Assembly (NCBI GenBank): GCA_017938245.1
Contig: JAGBBX010000007.1
Location: forward strand, 1-59,362
Length of the DNA stretch: 59,362 nucleotides
Source of the DNA: Bacteroidaceae bacterium
GTDB lineage: Bacteria; Bacteroidota; Bacteroidia; Bacteroidales; Bacteroidaceae
Direction of reading: 5' to 3'
Positions 16,740 through 26,074 of this stretch are shown piece by piece. The position numbers were made by a program, and so were the translations under genes. The notes under the pieces were generated by a model, which was not told where the DNA came from, did not search any database, and saw only the letters and a list, made by a program, of their open reading frames with translations. The stretch's first letter is position 1. The number at the start of each line of letters is the position of its first letter.

Positions 16740-18074
16740 TTATACCACTCCCTGAGCCATCATAGCTTTTGCAACCTTAAGGAATCCTGCGATGTTTGCA
16801 CCCTTAACATAATCAATGTAACCATCTTCGCGTGTACCATATTTTACGCAGGCACTGTGAATGTTGTGCATAATCTCGTGCAGTTTCTCATCAACCTTTG
16901 TGCTGCTCCAATTGAGCTTGTATGAGTTCTGCGACATCTCAAGACCCGATACCGATACACCACCTGCATTAGATGCCTTTCCGGGTGCATACATAATCTT
17001 TGCCTCTTGGAATACGTGGATTGCCTCGGGGGTAGAGGGCATATTTGCTCCCTCTGATACAGCAATCACACCATTTGCAACAAGTGCGCGCGCTGCCTCT
17101 TCATTAATCTCGTTTTGTGTTGCCGAGGGTAGGGCAATGTCGGCTTTTTCGGCCCAGGGCTTAGCGTCGGGTACATATTTGCAACCGTATTTGTCGGCAT
17201 ACTCCTTGATGCGTCCGCGACGTACGTTCTTAAGCTCCATAATAAAGTCGAGCTTCTCGCGGTCGATACCATCGGGGTCGTAGATGTAACCGTTTGAATC
17301 GCTCATCGTAAGCACCTTACCTCCAAGCTGAATAACCTTCTCGACGGTGTATTGTGCCACATTACCCGAACCCGATACGAGGCAGGTCTTACCCTTAATG
17401 TCGAGACCGCGCATCTGCAGCATCTCGCGCAGGAAGTAAATATTACCGTATCCTGTAGCCTCGGGACGAATGAGTGAACCTCCAAACTCGATGCCCTTTC
17501 CTGTGAACACTCCGTTAAACTCGCGTGTGAGCTTTTTGTACATTCCGAACATATAGCCAACCTCACGTCCGCCAACACCGATGTCGCCTGCGGGGACGTC
17601 CATCTCGGGGCCGATGTGACGCCATAGCTCTGTAATAAACGCTTGGCAGAAACGCATCACCTCGGCGTCGCTCTTGCCCTTGGGGTCGAAGTCAGAACCG
17701 CCCTTTGCGCCTCCCATAGGCAGAGTGGTGAGTGAGTTCTTGAATGTTTGCTCAAAAGCAAGATATTTTAATATTCCGATGTTTACCGAGGGGTGGAAAC
17801 GGATACCGCCCTTGTAGGGGCCGATAGCATTGTTGTGCTGTACACGATAACCTGTGTTTACTTGAATTCTACCTTTATCGTCCATCCAAGTTACTCGGAA
17901 TGTGAAAATGCGGTCGGGGATGCAGAGACGTTCAATGAGGTTGCTCGCTTCGAATTCGGGATGTTTGTTGTACTCATCCTCAATTGAATGTAACACCTCG
18001 CTTACTGCCTGATAATACTCCGGCTCGTTGGGAAACCTTTTCTTAAGGTTCTCTAATGTTGTCTCGACTTTCAT
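16740..18074 (-). CDS. gdhA: NADP-type glutamate dehydrogenase
   Basis: A 444-residue hexameric-type glutamate dehydrogenase making glutamate from 2-oxoglutarate and ammonia in the cytoplasm. The catalytic-lysine region LPMGGAKGGSDFDPKGKSDAEV, the PAGDIGVGGREVGYMFG segment and the nucleotide-binding VSGSGNVAQYTVEK are intact. The start MKVETTLENL was chosen because the family begins here. A longer in-frame extension to 18203 would run through the -7 box TATCTTCG on the minus strand at 18113-18120. The length is standard. It is a single-gene unit. Confidence 0.95.
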   Translation of the reverse strand: MKVETTLENLKKRFPNEPEYYQAVSEVLHSIEDEYNKHPEFEASNLIERLCIPDRIFTFRVTWMDDKGRIQVNTGYRVQHNNAIGPYKGGIRFHPSVNIGILKYLAFEQTFKNSLTTLPMGGAKGGSDFDPKGKSDAEVMRFCQAFITELWRHIGPEMDVPAGDIGVGGREVGYMFGMYKKLTREFNGVFTGKGIEFGGSLIRPEATGYGNIYFLREMLQMRGLDIKGKTCLVSGSGNVAQYTVEKVIQLGGKVLTMSDSNGYIYDPDGIDREKLDFIMELKNVRRGRIKEYADKYGCKYVPDAKPWAEKADIALPSATQNEINEEAARALVANGVIAVSEGANMPSTPEAIHVFQEAKIMYAPGKASNAGGVSVSGLEMSQNSYKLNWSSTKVDEKLHEIMHNIHSACVKYGTREDGYIDYVKGANIAGFLKVAKAMMAQGVV

Positions 18075-18291
18075 TTTGTTATTATATTTAAATTGTTTTT
18101 TTTCTTGCGTTGCGAAGATAATACTTTTTGGGAAAATAAGTGGATAAAAGTGAGATTTTTTTTGAAAAAATATGAAATTTGCTCTTTTTGGCGCAAAAAA
18201 CAAGACTTTTTTCTGTTAACTTGGCGTTTTATCGGGATTTTTGTCTTTTTGTGTTGTTCTTTGTGCTTTTGACTAAAAAATAGTATAACTG

Positions 18292-18322
18292 TTTATTAAT
18301 TGAGCAAAATGTCTTATCTTCG
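18292..18322 (+). promoter_or_regulatory. Promoter of the kinase-RapZ gene
   Basis: TTTA (18292-18295), a 19-bp spacer, TATCTTCG (18315-18322). The box lies after an in-frame TTG at 18300, which rules that codon out as the start and favours ATG at 18351. Confidence 0.65.
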
Positions 18323-18350
18323 CCAAATAAGATACAAAATTATTTTTCTG

Positions 18351-19775
18351 ATGCAGGAGACTCTTAATATATTATTTAATAAGGTAACGGGCGCTCTGCC
18401 GCAGTCGGTTGTCAAACTGACAGGAGATGGTTCTAACAGAGCTTATTATCGTATGTGTGGTGATGGCTGCTCGTTTATAGGCGCTGTAGGAACATCGGTA
18501 AAGGAGAATAGGGCGTTTGTGACTTTTGCTCGTCGTTTCCGCGAATGTGGCATTGCGGCTCCCGAGGTGTTGGCTGTATCTGACGATGGATTGTGCTATC
18601 TTCAGCAAGACTTAGGCGACTTGTCGCTGTTCGCTCGTATGAAAGAGTCGCGCGAGAGTGGTTGTTTCTCGCAGCAAGATACCGATGCCCTGCGTGCGGT
18701 GATGTCGCAGTTGCCTCACATTCAGTTTAAAGTGGCGCAGCAGCTCGACTTCTCGGTATGTTATCCTGTTGCCGAGTTCGACCTTCGGGCAGTAATGTGG
18801 GACTTGAACTATTTTAAATACTGTTTTCTTAAAGGCGTGGGGGTAGAGTTCGATGAGAAACTGCTCGAGGATGAGTTCGAGGCTCTCTCGGCAATACTGC
18901 TCGATGAAGAGGCCGAGACGTTTCTTTATCGCGATTTTCAATCGCGTAATATTATGTGGCACAACGACCAACCCTGGTTCATAGATTTTCAGGGTGGACG
19001 CAAAGGTCCCATCTACTACGATGTTGCTTCATTCGTGGGACAGGCACGAGCAAAATACACTCCCGAGGCTATCGAGGCTATGCTCGATGCCTATCTTCAG
19101 TCGCTTGCCGAGTATAAAACCATATCTCGCGATGAGTTTATGGCTAAATTGCGCTGTTTCAGAATATTCCGTTTGCTACAGAATCTTGGAACATACGGCT
19201 ATCGTGGCATAATAGAACACAAAAAGAAGTTTGTCGAGAGTATCCCTGCGGCACTAAAGCAGCTGCGCGAACTGCTTGCCGAGGATTCATCGGCATTTCC
19301 TCTTCTGACCTCCATAATAAATGATGTATCGGCGTTGCCTCGTTTTGCACCGCAGCAAAAAGGAGAACTTGTTGTAGATGTGTATAGTTTTTCGTATCAC
19401 AGAGGTATCCCCGAGGATTACTCAGGAAATGGAGGTGGCTTTGTCTTTGACTGTCGCGCAATACATAATCCGGGACGTTACGAACCTTATAAGAAACTCA
19501 CGGGAATGGACGAACCGGTAATAAAATTCCTCGAAGAAAATAGCACTGTGGCGGTATTTCTTGAACACATCTATTCGCTTGTCGACGAGATGGTCGAGAA
19601 GTATTTAGAACGAGGTTTTTCGCACATTCAGGTCTCTTTTGGATGCACCGGTGGACAGCACCGCTCGGTCTACAGTGCCGAGCATCTTGCTCATCACGTT
19701 TTCGAAAAGTATGGTGTAAAAGTGAATGTCAACCATATTATGCAGAATAAACAGTATACGCTTAATCCTAAATAA
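18351..19775 (+). CDS. AmgK-like amino-sugar kinase fused to RapZ C-terminal domain
   Basis: A 474-residue two-domain protein. Residues about 1-330 are an aminoglycoside-phosphotransferase-fold kinase. FLYRDFQSRNIMW gives catalytic D195, and WFIDFQGGRKGPIYYD gives metal-binding D212; the DFQ form is typical of AmgK, which phosphorylates MurNAc/GlcNAc at the anomeric carbon. Residues about 345-474 match the C-terminal domain of RapZ, with NPGRYEPYKKLTGMDEPV and GCTGGQHRSV (431-440). The RapZ N-terminal P-loop domain is absent. In E. coli that C-terminal domain senses glucosamine-6-phosphate. The natural partner is the MurU-like enzyme at 7459-8262. Substrate and sensing role are inferred. Confidence 0.85.
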   Translation: MQETLNILFNKVTGALPQSVVKLTGDGSNRAYYRMCGDGCSFIGAVGTSVKENRAFVTFARRFRECGIAAPEVLAVSDDGLCYLQQDLGDLSLFARMKESRESGCFSQQDTDALRAVMSQLPHIQFKVAQQLDFSVCYPVAEFDLRAVMWDLNYFKYCFLKGVGVEFDEKLLEDEFEALSAILLDEEAETFLYRDFQSRNIMWHNDQPWFIDFQGGRKGPIYYDVASFVGQARAKYTPEAIEAMLDAYLQSLAEYKTISRDEFMAKLRCFRIFRLLQNLGTYGYRGIIEHKKKFVESIPAALKQLRELLAEDSSAFPLLTSIINDVSALPRFAPQQKGELVVDVYSFSYHRGIPEDYSGNGGGFVFDCRAIHNPGRYEPYKKLTGMDEPVIKFLEENSTVAVFLEHIYSLVDEMVEKYLERGFSHIQVSFGCTGGQHRSVYSAEHLAHHVFEKYGVKVNVNHIMQNKQYTLNPK

Positions 19776-19802
19776 GAAATATTCTGTTCACGTAAATAGT
19801 GC

Positions 19803-19838
19803 AAGCAACCCGCTCTTGACTTTTGAAGCGGGTTGCTT
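19803..19838 (+). terminator. Terminator after the kinase-RapZ gene
   Basis: AAGCAACCCGCT (19803-19814) pairs perfectly with 19827-19838 around a 12-nt loop, followed by a T-rich tail. Confidence 0.8.
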
Positions 19839-19940
19839 TTGCTGTCTTAATAATTCTATTCCCTTTGCCATAAACTTCTGACAAACCTCTTAAACTATAT
19901 TATAACAATACATTTGTCATATATATATAAGGTACTTTCT

Positions 19941-19971
19941 TTTGTTTTTCGGAATTTTTTAGATAACTTTG
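19941..19971 (+). promoter_or_regulatory. ileS promoter
   Basis: TTTG (19941-19944), exactly 19 bp, TAACTTTG (19964-19971). A full match to the Bacteroidetes consensus. It probably drives ileS to DUF4296. Confidence 0.8.
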
Positions 19972-20017
19972 CGCGATTAAATAGAAAAATTGCAAAACTA
20001 TATAGTTTTATCCCGAA

Positions 20018-23000
20018 ATGAAAAAGAAATTTCCTGTTTATAGTAAGTTGGATTTACCTCAGCTAAACAAAGAGGTACTTGGTGAGTGGGACGAAAATGA
20101 TGTCTTTTCAAAGAGTATGACCGAACGCGAAGGTGCTCCCTCATTTGTGTTTTTCGAGGGGCCTCCTTCGGCAAACGGTATGCCGGGTATTCATCACGTA
20201 ATGGCGCGAAGCATAAAGGATGTTTTCTGCCGTTTCAAGACAATGAAAGGCTTTCAGGTTAAGAGAAAGGCCGGATGGGATACACACGGACTCCCCGTTG
20301 AACTTGGCGTAGAGAAGAAACTGAACATTACAAAGGAGGATATTGGAAAGAAAATATCTGTTGACGACTACAATCGTAACTGTCGCGAGGAGGTTATGAA
20401 GTACACTAAAGAGTGGACCGACCTTACTCGTCAGATGGGTTATTGGGTCGACTTGGAGAATCCCTATATTACATACGAAAACAGCTACATCGAAACCCTT
20501 TGGTGGTTGTTGAAGCAACTTTATAACAAAGGACTGCTGTATAAAGGTTATACAATCCAGCCCTATTCACCCGCTGCAGGTACAGGACTCAGCTCGCACG
20601 AGCTTAACCAGCCCGGATGCTATCGCGATGTGAAAGATACAACAGCGGTGGCTCAGTTCCGTATGCTCGACCCCAAGCCCGAGATGAACGAGTGGGGTAC
20701 ACCATACTTCGTGGCTTGGACAACAACTCCCTGGACACTTCCTTCGAATACAGCACTTTGCGTTGGTCCTAAGATAGATTATGTGGCTGTGCAGACATAT
20801 AATGCATATACCGGTGAGCCTATCACAGTAGTGCTTGCAAAAGCTCTTTTGGTAGCTCATTTCAATGCCGCAGGTGCCGAGCAGCCTCTCGATAGCTATA
20901 AACAGGGCGATAAAATTATTCCTTATAAGGTAGTTGGCGAATACAAAGGTTGTGACCTTGTAGGTATGCACTACGAGCAGCTGTTCCCGTGGGTAAAACC
21001 CATTGTAAAGGATGGCGATAATATCGTTGACGCTTCGGCCGATGCATTCCGCGTAATTCCCGGTGATTATGTCACAACCGAGGATGGAACAGGTATTGTA
21101 CACATTGCACCCACATTCGGTGCCGACGACGCTTTTGTGGCTAAGGCTGCAGGTGTTCCCTCGCTGTTTATGGTTAACAAGAAGGGCGAGACACGTCCTA
21201 TGGTCGATTTTCAAGGACGTTTCTGGTGCATCGAAGAACTTGACGAGCAGTTTGTGGCAAACTGTGTAGATACAGAGTTGTATTCAAAATTTGCAGGTGC
21301 ATACGTAAAAAATGCCTACGACCCGCAATATACCGTAGATGGTCGTTACGACGAGAAGGCTGCAGCAAAGGCCGAGACACTCGACGTTGCTTTGTGTATG
21401 GTACTGAAACAGCAGAATAAAGTATTCAAGATTGAGAAACACGTACACAATTATCCCCACTGCTGGCGCACTGATAAGCCCGTGCTTTACTATCCCCTCG
21501 ACAGTTGGTTTGTACGCGCATCGCAGATGAAAGAGCGTATGAGCGAGCTGAATACCACTATAAAGTGGAAACCCGAGTCGACAGGAACAGGCCGTTTCGG
21601 AAAGTGGCTCGAGAATCTGAACGACTGGAACCTCAGCCGCAGCCGTTATTGGGGTACTCCGCTGCCTATCTGGATAAGCGAGGATGGCGAGCAGAAATGT
21701 ATCGGCTCTATTGCCGAACTTTTCGACGAGATTGAGAAGTCGGTGGCAGCAGGCATAATGGAGAGTAATCCTTTCAAAGATAAAGGTTTTGTTCCCGGCG
21801 ATTACAGCAAGGCAAACTATGACAAGATAGACCTTCACCGTCCTTACGTAGATTATATTGTGCTTGTATCATCTACAGGCAAACCTATGAAGCGCGAGCT
21901 CGACCTCATAGACGTATGGTTCGACTCGGGAGCTATGCCATACGCGCAGATTCACTATCCCTTCGAGAATAAAGAGATTCTCGACAATCGCACCGTTTAC
22001 CCCGCCGACTTTATAGCCGAGGGTGTCGACCAGACACGTGGTTGGTTCTACACCTTGCACGCTATTGCAACAATGGTATTCGACAGTGTAGCATACAAGA
22101 CCGTAATATCTAACGGACTTGTACTGGATAAGAATGGTGATAAGATGTCAAAACGTCTGGGTAACGCAGTAGATCCATTCGAGACAATAGATAAATATGG
22201 CAGCGATGCATTGCGTTGGTATATGATAACCAACTCGGCTCCCTGGGATAACCTGCGCTTTAATGAAGAGGGAGTGAAAGAGGTTACACGCTCTTTCTTT
22301 GGTAAACTTTACCAAACATACAGTTTCTTTACAATGTATGCCAATGTAGACGGATTTACATACAGCGAAACTGATGTACCCCTTGCCGAGCGCCCCGAGC
22401 TCGACCGTTGGATACTATCGGAGCTGAATTCACTCGCGAAGAATGTAAATGCGTGTCTCAACGACTATGAGCCTACAAAAGCCGGCCGTTTGATTCAGGA
22501 TTTTGTTGTAGATAATGTGAGCAACTGGTTCGTGCGTCTCAGCCGCAAGCGTTTCTGGGGTTCCGATATGAGCACCGACAAACTATCGGCCTATCAGACA
22601 CTTTATACCTGTCTCGAGACTGTGGCACGATTGATGGCACCCATCGCACCTTTCTATGCCGAGCGCCTTTATAAAGACCTCACCGATGTAACCGGTCGCG
22701 GAGAGTGCTCGTCGGTTCACCTCGCAAAATATCCCGAGTGTGACGAGACTATCGTTGATAGCGAACTCGAATATCGTATGCAGCTTGCACAGCAGATATC
22801 GTCGATGGTACTTGCACTGCGTAAGAAAGAGCAAATCATTGTGCGTCAGCCACTGCAGAAGATTGCAATTCCTACAACCGATGAGGTGATGAAGAACCGT
22901 ATCGTGGCTGTCAAGCAACTTATTCTAAGCGAGGTTAACGTCAAAGAACTTGTCTTTGTCGATGGCGCAGGAATACTTGTGAAGAAGATTAAGTGTAACT

Positions 23001-23500
23001 TCCGTACACTTGGTAAGAAATTCGGCAAGTTGATGAAGAGTGTTAATGTTGCCGTTACCGAGATGTCGCAAGAGCAGATAGCACTGCTCGAGAACGAGGG
23101 TAAGATTACTCTTGTTGTCGAAGGACAGAATGCCGAGATTGAGCTTGCTGATGTAGAGATATTCAGCGAGGATGTTCCCGGTTGGACTGTTGCCAACGAG
23201 GGTGCACTCACTGTTGCTTTGGATGTAGAGGTGACCGAGGAGTTACGTCGCGAGGGAATCTCACGCGAGATTATCAAACGTATACAGGCTATGCGCAAGG
23301 ATAGCGGTCTTGAGATTACCGACAGAATATCTGTTTCAATATCAAAGAACAGCGAAACCGATGAGGCGGTACGACTCTTTAGTGAGCATATTGCCAATCA
23401 GGTACTTGCCGACAGCATCGAAGTTGTTGATGCTGTAGAGGGTGGCGAAGAGGTCGATCTTGACGGCATTGTGCTTACCATAGCAATTACAAAGAAATAA
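20018..23500 (+). CDS. ileS: Isoleucine--tRNA ligase
   Basis: A 1160-residue class I aminoacyl-tRNA synthetase charging tRNA-Ile in the cytoplasm. The HIGH motif appears as PGIHH (residues 56-60) after FFEGPPSANGMP, and KMSKR is at 709-713. The CP1 editing domain lies between (TTTPWTLPSNTALCV). The C-terminal anticodon region is long. The length and the absence of a C-terminal zinc cluster fit the eukaryote-like, mupirocin-tolerant type of IleS, although resistance is only inferred. It is first in a run with dksA-like, lspA and DUF4296, an order common in Bacteroidales. Confidence 0.95.
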   Translation: MKKKFPVYSKLDLPQLNKEVLGEWDENDVFSKSMTEREGAPSFVFFEGPPSANGMPGIHHVMARSIKDVFCRFKTMKGFQVKRKAGWDTHGLPVELGVEKKLNITKEDIGKKISVDDYNRNCREEVMKYTKEWTDLTRQMGYWVDLENPYITYENSYIETLWWLLKQLYNKGLLYKGYTIQPYSPAAGTGLSSHELNQPGCYRDVKDTTAVAQFRMLDPKPEMNEWGTPYFVAWTTTPWTLPSNTALCVGPKIDYVAVQTYNAYTGEPITVVLAKALLVAHFNAAGAEQPLDSYKQGDKIIPYKVVGEYKGCDLVGMHYEQLFPWVKPIVKDGDNIVDASADAFRVIPGDYVTTEDGTGIVHIAPTFGADDAFVAKAAGVPSLFMVNKKGETRPMVDFQGRFWCIEELDEQFVANCVDTELYSKFAGAYVKNAYDPQYTVDGRYDEKAAAKAETLDVALCMVLKQQNKVFKIEKHVHNYPHCWRTDKPVLYYPLDSWFVRASQMKERMSELNTTIKWKPESTGTGRFGKWLENLNDWNLSRSRYWGTPLPIWISEDGEQKCIGSIAELFDEIEKSVAAGIMESNPFKDKGFVPGDYSKANYDKIDLHRPYVDYIVLVSSTGKPMKRELDLIDVWFDSGAMPYAQIHYPFENKEILDNRTVYPADFIAEGVDQTRGWFYTLHAIATMVFDSVAYKTVISNGLVLDKNGDKMSKRLGNAVDPFETIDKYGSDALRWYMITNSAPWDNLRFNEEGVKEVTRSFFGKLYQTYSFFTMYANVDGFTYSETDVPLAERPELDRWILSELNSLAKNVNACLNDYEPTKAGRLIQDFVVDNVSNWFVRLSRKRFWGSDMSTDKLSAYQTLYTCLETVARLMAPIAPFYAERLYKDLTDVTGRGECSSVHLAKYPECDETIVDSELEYRMQLAQQISSMVLALRKKEQIIVRQPLQKIAIPTTDEVMKNRIVAVKQLILSEVNVKELVFVDGAGILVKKIKCNFRTLGKKFGKLMKSVNVAVTEMSQEQIALLENEGKITLVVEGQNAEIELADVEIFSEDVPGWTVANEGALTVALDVEVTEELRREGISREIIKRIQAMRKDSGLEITDRISVSISKNSETDEAVRLFSEHIANQVLADSIEVVDAVEGGEEVDLDGIVLTIAITKK

Positions 23501-23539
23501 ACCTAATAAACTAACTAACCTTTTAATATTAGCAAAATT

Positions 23540-23917
23540 ATGTCTGAAAAAGTTCGTTACTCTGATGAGGAGTTAGAGGAATTCCGTGCAGTGATTCTAC
23601 AGAAGTTGGAGCTTGCACAGCGTGATTATGACAAGATAATGCGTGGACTGCGTGGCGAGGATGGCAACGATGTAGCCGATACTTCACCCACATACAAAGG
23701 TCTCGAGGATGGAAGCTTTGCTGCTTCACTTGACGAGCAGATGCGTCTTGCTCAGCGTCAGGCAAAATTTATTCAAGGATTGCAGGGTGCGCTCATCCGT
23801 ATCGAGAATAAGACCTATGGAATTTGCCGCGAGACAGGCAAACTCATTTCAAAGGAGCGTCTGATGGCTGTTCCTCACGCTACACTCAGTATCGAGGCGA
23901 AGAATAATCGTAGTTAA
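23540..23917 (+). CDS. TraR/DksA-type protein lacking the four-cysteine zinc site
   Basis: A 125-residue DksA/TraR-fold protein. The first part forms the helical hairpin seen in RNA-polymerase secondary-channel binders. The C-terminal globular part keeps TYGICRETGKLISKERLMAVPHAT but has just one Cys where the classic family has four zinc ligands. Such forms are usual in Bacteroidetes. It may modulate transcription with ppGpp; note the relA at 32643-34853. It is 39 bp after ileS and overlaps lspA by one base (TAATG), so it is in the same operon and translationally coupled. Confidence 0.85.
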   Translation: MSEKVRYSDEELEEFRAVILQKLELAQRDYDKIMRGLRGEDGNDVADTSPTYKGLEDGSFAASLDEQMRLAQRQAKFIQGLQGALIRIENKTYGICRETGKLISKERLMAVPHATLSIEAKNNRS

Positions 23918-24540
23918 TGGAAGAGACAGATAAAAGGTCACTCGATTTTCGTGCATATATTGTTTGGGCTATTGTGTTGGGAGCCATCATAATAGACCAA
24001 ATAATCAAGGTGGTTGTAAAATTATCAATGTATTTGCACGAGAGTTTCGCCGTTTGTGGCGATTGGTTTTATATCTATTTTACAGAGAATCCCGGAATGG
24101 CATTCGGAATGGAGTTCGGCAGCAAATTGCTGCTGACTCTGTTTCGTATATTTGCAGTGTCGTTCCTTATCTACTATCTTTATAAGATTGTGGGTAACAA
24201 GAAATTCTCTACAGGATATGTGATTGCCATCGCTTTTATACTTGCAGGTGCAGTCGGTAATATTATCGACTGTCTGTTTTATGGCGAAATATTTACCGAT
24301 AGTATAGGGCGTGTTGCTTCAATTGTTCCTTGGGGCGATGGTTATGGTACGTTTCTGCACGGGAAGGTAGTGGATATGTTCCACTTCCCGCTTTTCAGAT
24401 GGCCCGAATGGATGCCTTGGATTGGCGGTGATGTGTTTTTTAGTCCTATATTCAATTTTGCCGATGCCTGCATCAGTTGCAGTGTCATTGCAATTGCGTT
24501 GTTCTATAACAAGTATGTAAGTTATTCGTTCAGAAAATGA
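23917..24540 (+). CDS. lspA: Lipoprotein signal peptidase (signal peptidase II)
   Basis: A 207-residue inner-membrane aspartic protease that removes lipoprotein signal peptides after lipidation. Four hydrophobic segments are visible. The two catalytic Asp motifs are AGAVGNIIDCLFYG and FNFADACISC. Bacteroidetes LspA proteins are longer than E. coli's because of a periplasmic loop, visible here between the motifs. It would process the many lipoproteins in this window. Its stop overlaps the DUF4296 start by 4 nt (ATGA). Confidence 0.95.
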   Translation: MEETDKRSLDFRAYIVWAIVLGAIIIDQIIKVVVKLSMYLHESFAVCGDWFYIYFTENPGMAFGMEFGSKLLLTLFRIFAVSFLIYYLYKIVGNKKFSTGYVIAIAFILAGAVGNIIDCLFYGEIFTDSIGRVASIVPWGDGYGTFLHGKVVDMFHFPLFRWPEWMPWIGGDVFFSPIFNFADACISCSVIAIALFYNKYVSYSFRK

Positions 24541-25325
24541 GCTGTAGAATAAAATATATATTATTGCCGTTGCTGCTTCTTCTGTTTGTCTCTTGTGAGG
24601 TAAGGTATCCCAAGAATATTATACAACCCGATAAGATGGAGGCACTGCTTTACGACTATCATCTGGTGCAGGTTATGAGTACCGATATTGCAGGTAACGA
24701 GTATAAACGTAAACTGTATGCCGAATATGTGTTCGATAAGCACGGTGTTACCAAAGAGGAGTTCGACTCGTCTATGGTGTGGTATACACGTAATCCCAAG
24801 CATTTGTACGAAATATACTCTTCGTTAGAGGAAAAACTCATTGCCGAGGTAGGCGACGAATCGAATGGCAAGGGTAAGAGTGCAAATCCGGCACTTGTCG
24901 ATTCGGTAGCGATGGAGGGCGACCTTGTAAACCTGTGGAGAGGCCCCCGTCTTAACCTTTTATCGGCAACACCGCTTATGAATCGCATCTCCTATTCGTT
25001 TAAAGCCGACTCGACCTATCACCTAGGCGATAGCATAGTAATGAGTATGAATGTACTGTTTATAGCTGCCGAGAACGATATTAAACAATTGGCTCACGCT
25101 GCAATGGTGATAGAGTATTCCGATAGTACTTTTGGAAGTGCAGGACGCAGTGTAAACAATTCGGGCAGACATATTGTTGCAGTACCGCGCAATTACGAGA
25201 AAGATATAAAGGCTGTGCGCGGATATGTCTATTATAACGACAGCGACTCGCTTGCACGTGCCAAGATGCTTATAGATGACTTTGCTGTGATGCGTATACA
25301 CCCCGAGGTGAATGACGGTGAATAA
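24537..25325 (+). CDS. DUF4296 lipoprotein
   Basis: A 262-residue predicted lipoprotein with lipobox FVSC (Cys at about residue 20). Residues about 28-115 match DUF4296: PDKMEALLYDYHLVQVM, YAEYVFDKHGVTKEEFDSSM and YTRNPKHLYEIYSSLEE. A beta-rich C-terminal half follows. The function is unknown. The position directly after lspA with a 4-nt overlap is conserved in Bacteroidales and suggests coupled translation. Confidence 0.85.
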   Translation: MSCRIKYILLPLLLLLFVSCEVRYPKNIIQPDKMEALLYDYHLVQVMSTDIAGNEYKRKLYAEYVFDKHGVTKEEFDSSMVWYTRNPKHLYEIYSSLEEKLIAEVGDESNGKGKSANPALVDSVAMEGDLVNLWRGPRLNLLSATPLMNRISYSFKADSTYHLGDSIVMSMNVLFIAAENDIKQLAHAAMVIEYSDSTFGSAGRSVNNSGRHIVAVPRNYEKDIKAVRGYVYYNDSDSLARAKMLIDDFAVMRIHPEVNDGE

Positions 25326-25367
25326 TTCATATAGGTTCCGGCTCGGTCTAAGAAGATAATTCTAAAT

Positions 25368-25652
25368 ATGTATTACGCTACACACCGACTTTTTGTTTCC
25401 AATAACAACCCTCTTCGGCTTCACGTTGTAAAGGTGGAGCAGGGGAGGGTTCACTCTTTTTTCCCTTTTGACGGTGAACGCCATTCTATGCTGTGGGTCG
25501 ATACACTTCTGCTATCGGATAATGATACATTGAATGGTTTTTCAGCTACTATGAATGATATAATAGATATTGCAGCACCATCGTCGAATGCTCGTTATCT
25601 GTACGAGATAGTGCAGTACAATAAATTGTTTATGCTGAAAAAGCTTCACTAA
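25368..25652 (+). CDS. Conserved small protein, unknown function
   Basis: A 94-residue protein I cannot assign to a named family. There is no signal peptide or membrane segment. The first half alternates like a beta sheet (HRLFVSNNNPLRLHVVKVEQ, then GRVHSFFPFD), faintly like the small sheet at the N-terminus of amidohydrolases, but no catalytic residues are present. It is 42 bp after the DUF4296 gene on the same strand, so it is probably the last gene of the ileS-lspA unit. It converges with the lipoprotein gene at 25655 with only 2 bp between stops. Confidence 0.65.
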   Translation: MYYATHRLFVSNNNPLRLHVVKVEQGRVHSFFPFDGERHSMLWVDTLLLSDNDTLNGFSATMNDIIDIAAPSSNARYLYEIVQYNKLFMLKKLH

Positions 25653-25654
25653 GC

Positions 25655-26074
25655 TTACCATTTACGTAAGGAGTAGGTGTACTCGTTGTGTGACATTATC
25701 AGACTCTCCTTATCAAGTGTCAATATATTGAATGTAATGCTGTCCGATGGCAGATAAAGCATTTTCAACTCCTCTTGCGATGGTAGTTTCTCCTCTTCGA
25801 GGAAACGGCGCATACCGTAAATGGATATTCTGTTTCCGCTATAATCGAGGTTTGCGATAAAACGCAGCGGAATTTTCTCTTCGTAGTGCTTGCTCACCTG
25901 TGCCATATGTCGTTGGAACGAGTAGTAGACACCTTGTGGCTTAATGAGCGTATCGGCACTCTGAATCTGTTGCAGTTGCCACATTCCATCGAGGTCACCG
26001 TTAATATATACCTTGTCAATATCGCACGATGACAGTATTGTTACTATTGACAGTATAACAAGTATTCTTTTCAT
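25655..26074 (-). CDS. Lipocalin-like lipoprotein
   Basis: A 139-residue predicted lipoprotein (lipobox LSSC, Cys at about residue 17). The segment DLDGMWQLQQIQSADTLIKP, then alternating beta strands ending SLIMSHNEYTYSLRKW, resembles the Bacteroidetes lipocalin-like lipoproteins of unknown ligand. Its start overlaps the end of the Wzi-family gene by 4 nt, so the two are co-translated and may act together in the outer membrane. Confidence 0.65.
   Translation of the reverse strand: MKRILVILSIVTILSSCDIDKVYINGDLDGMWQLQQIQSADTLIKPQGVYYSFQRHMAQVSKHYEEKIPLRFIANLDYSGNRISIYGMRRFLEEEKLPSQEELKMLYLPSDSITFNILTLDKESLIMSHNEYTYSLRKW

Noticed and set aside
18075-18203. 43-residue N-terminal extension of gdhA
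   Set aside because: It contains the promoter -7 box, and the family begins at MKVETTLENL.
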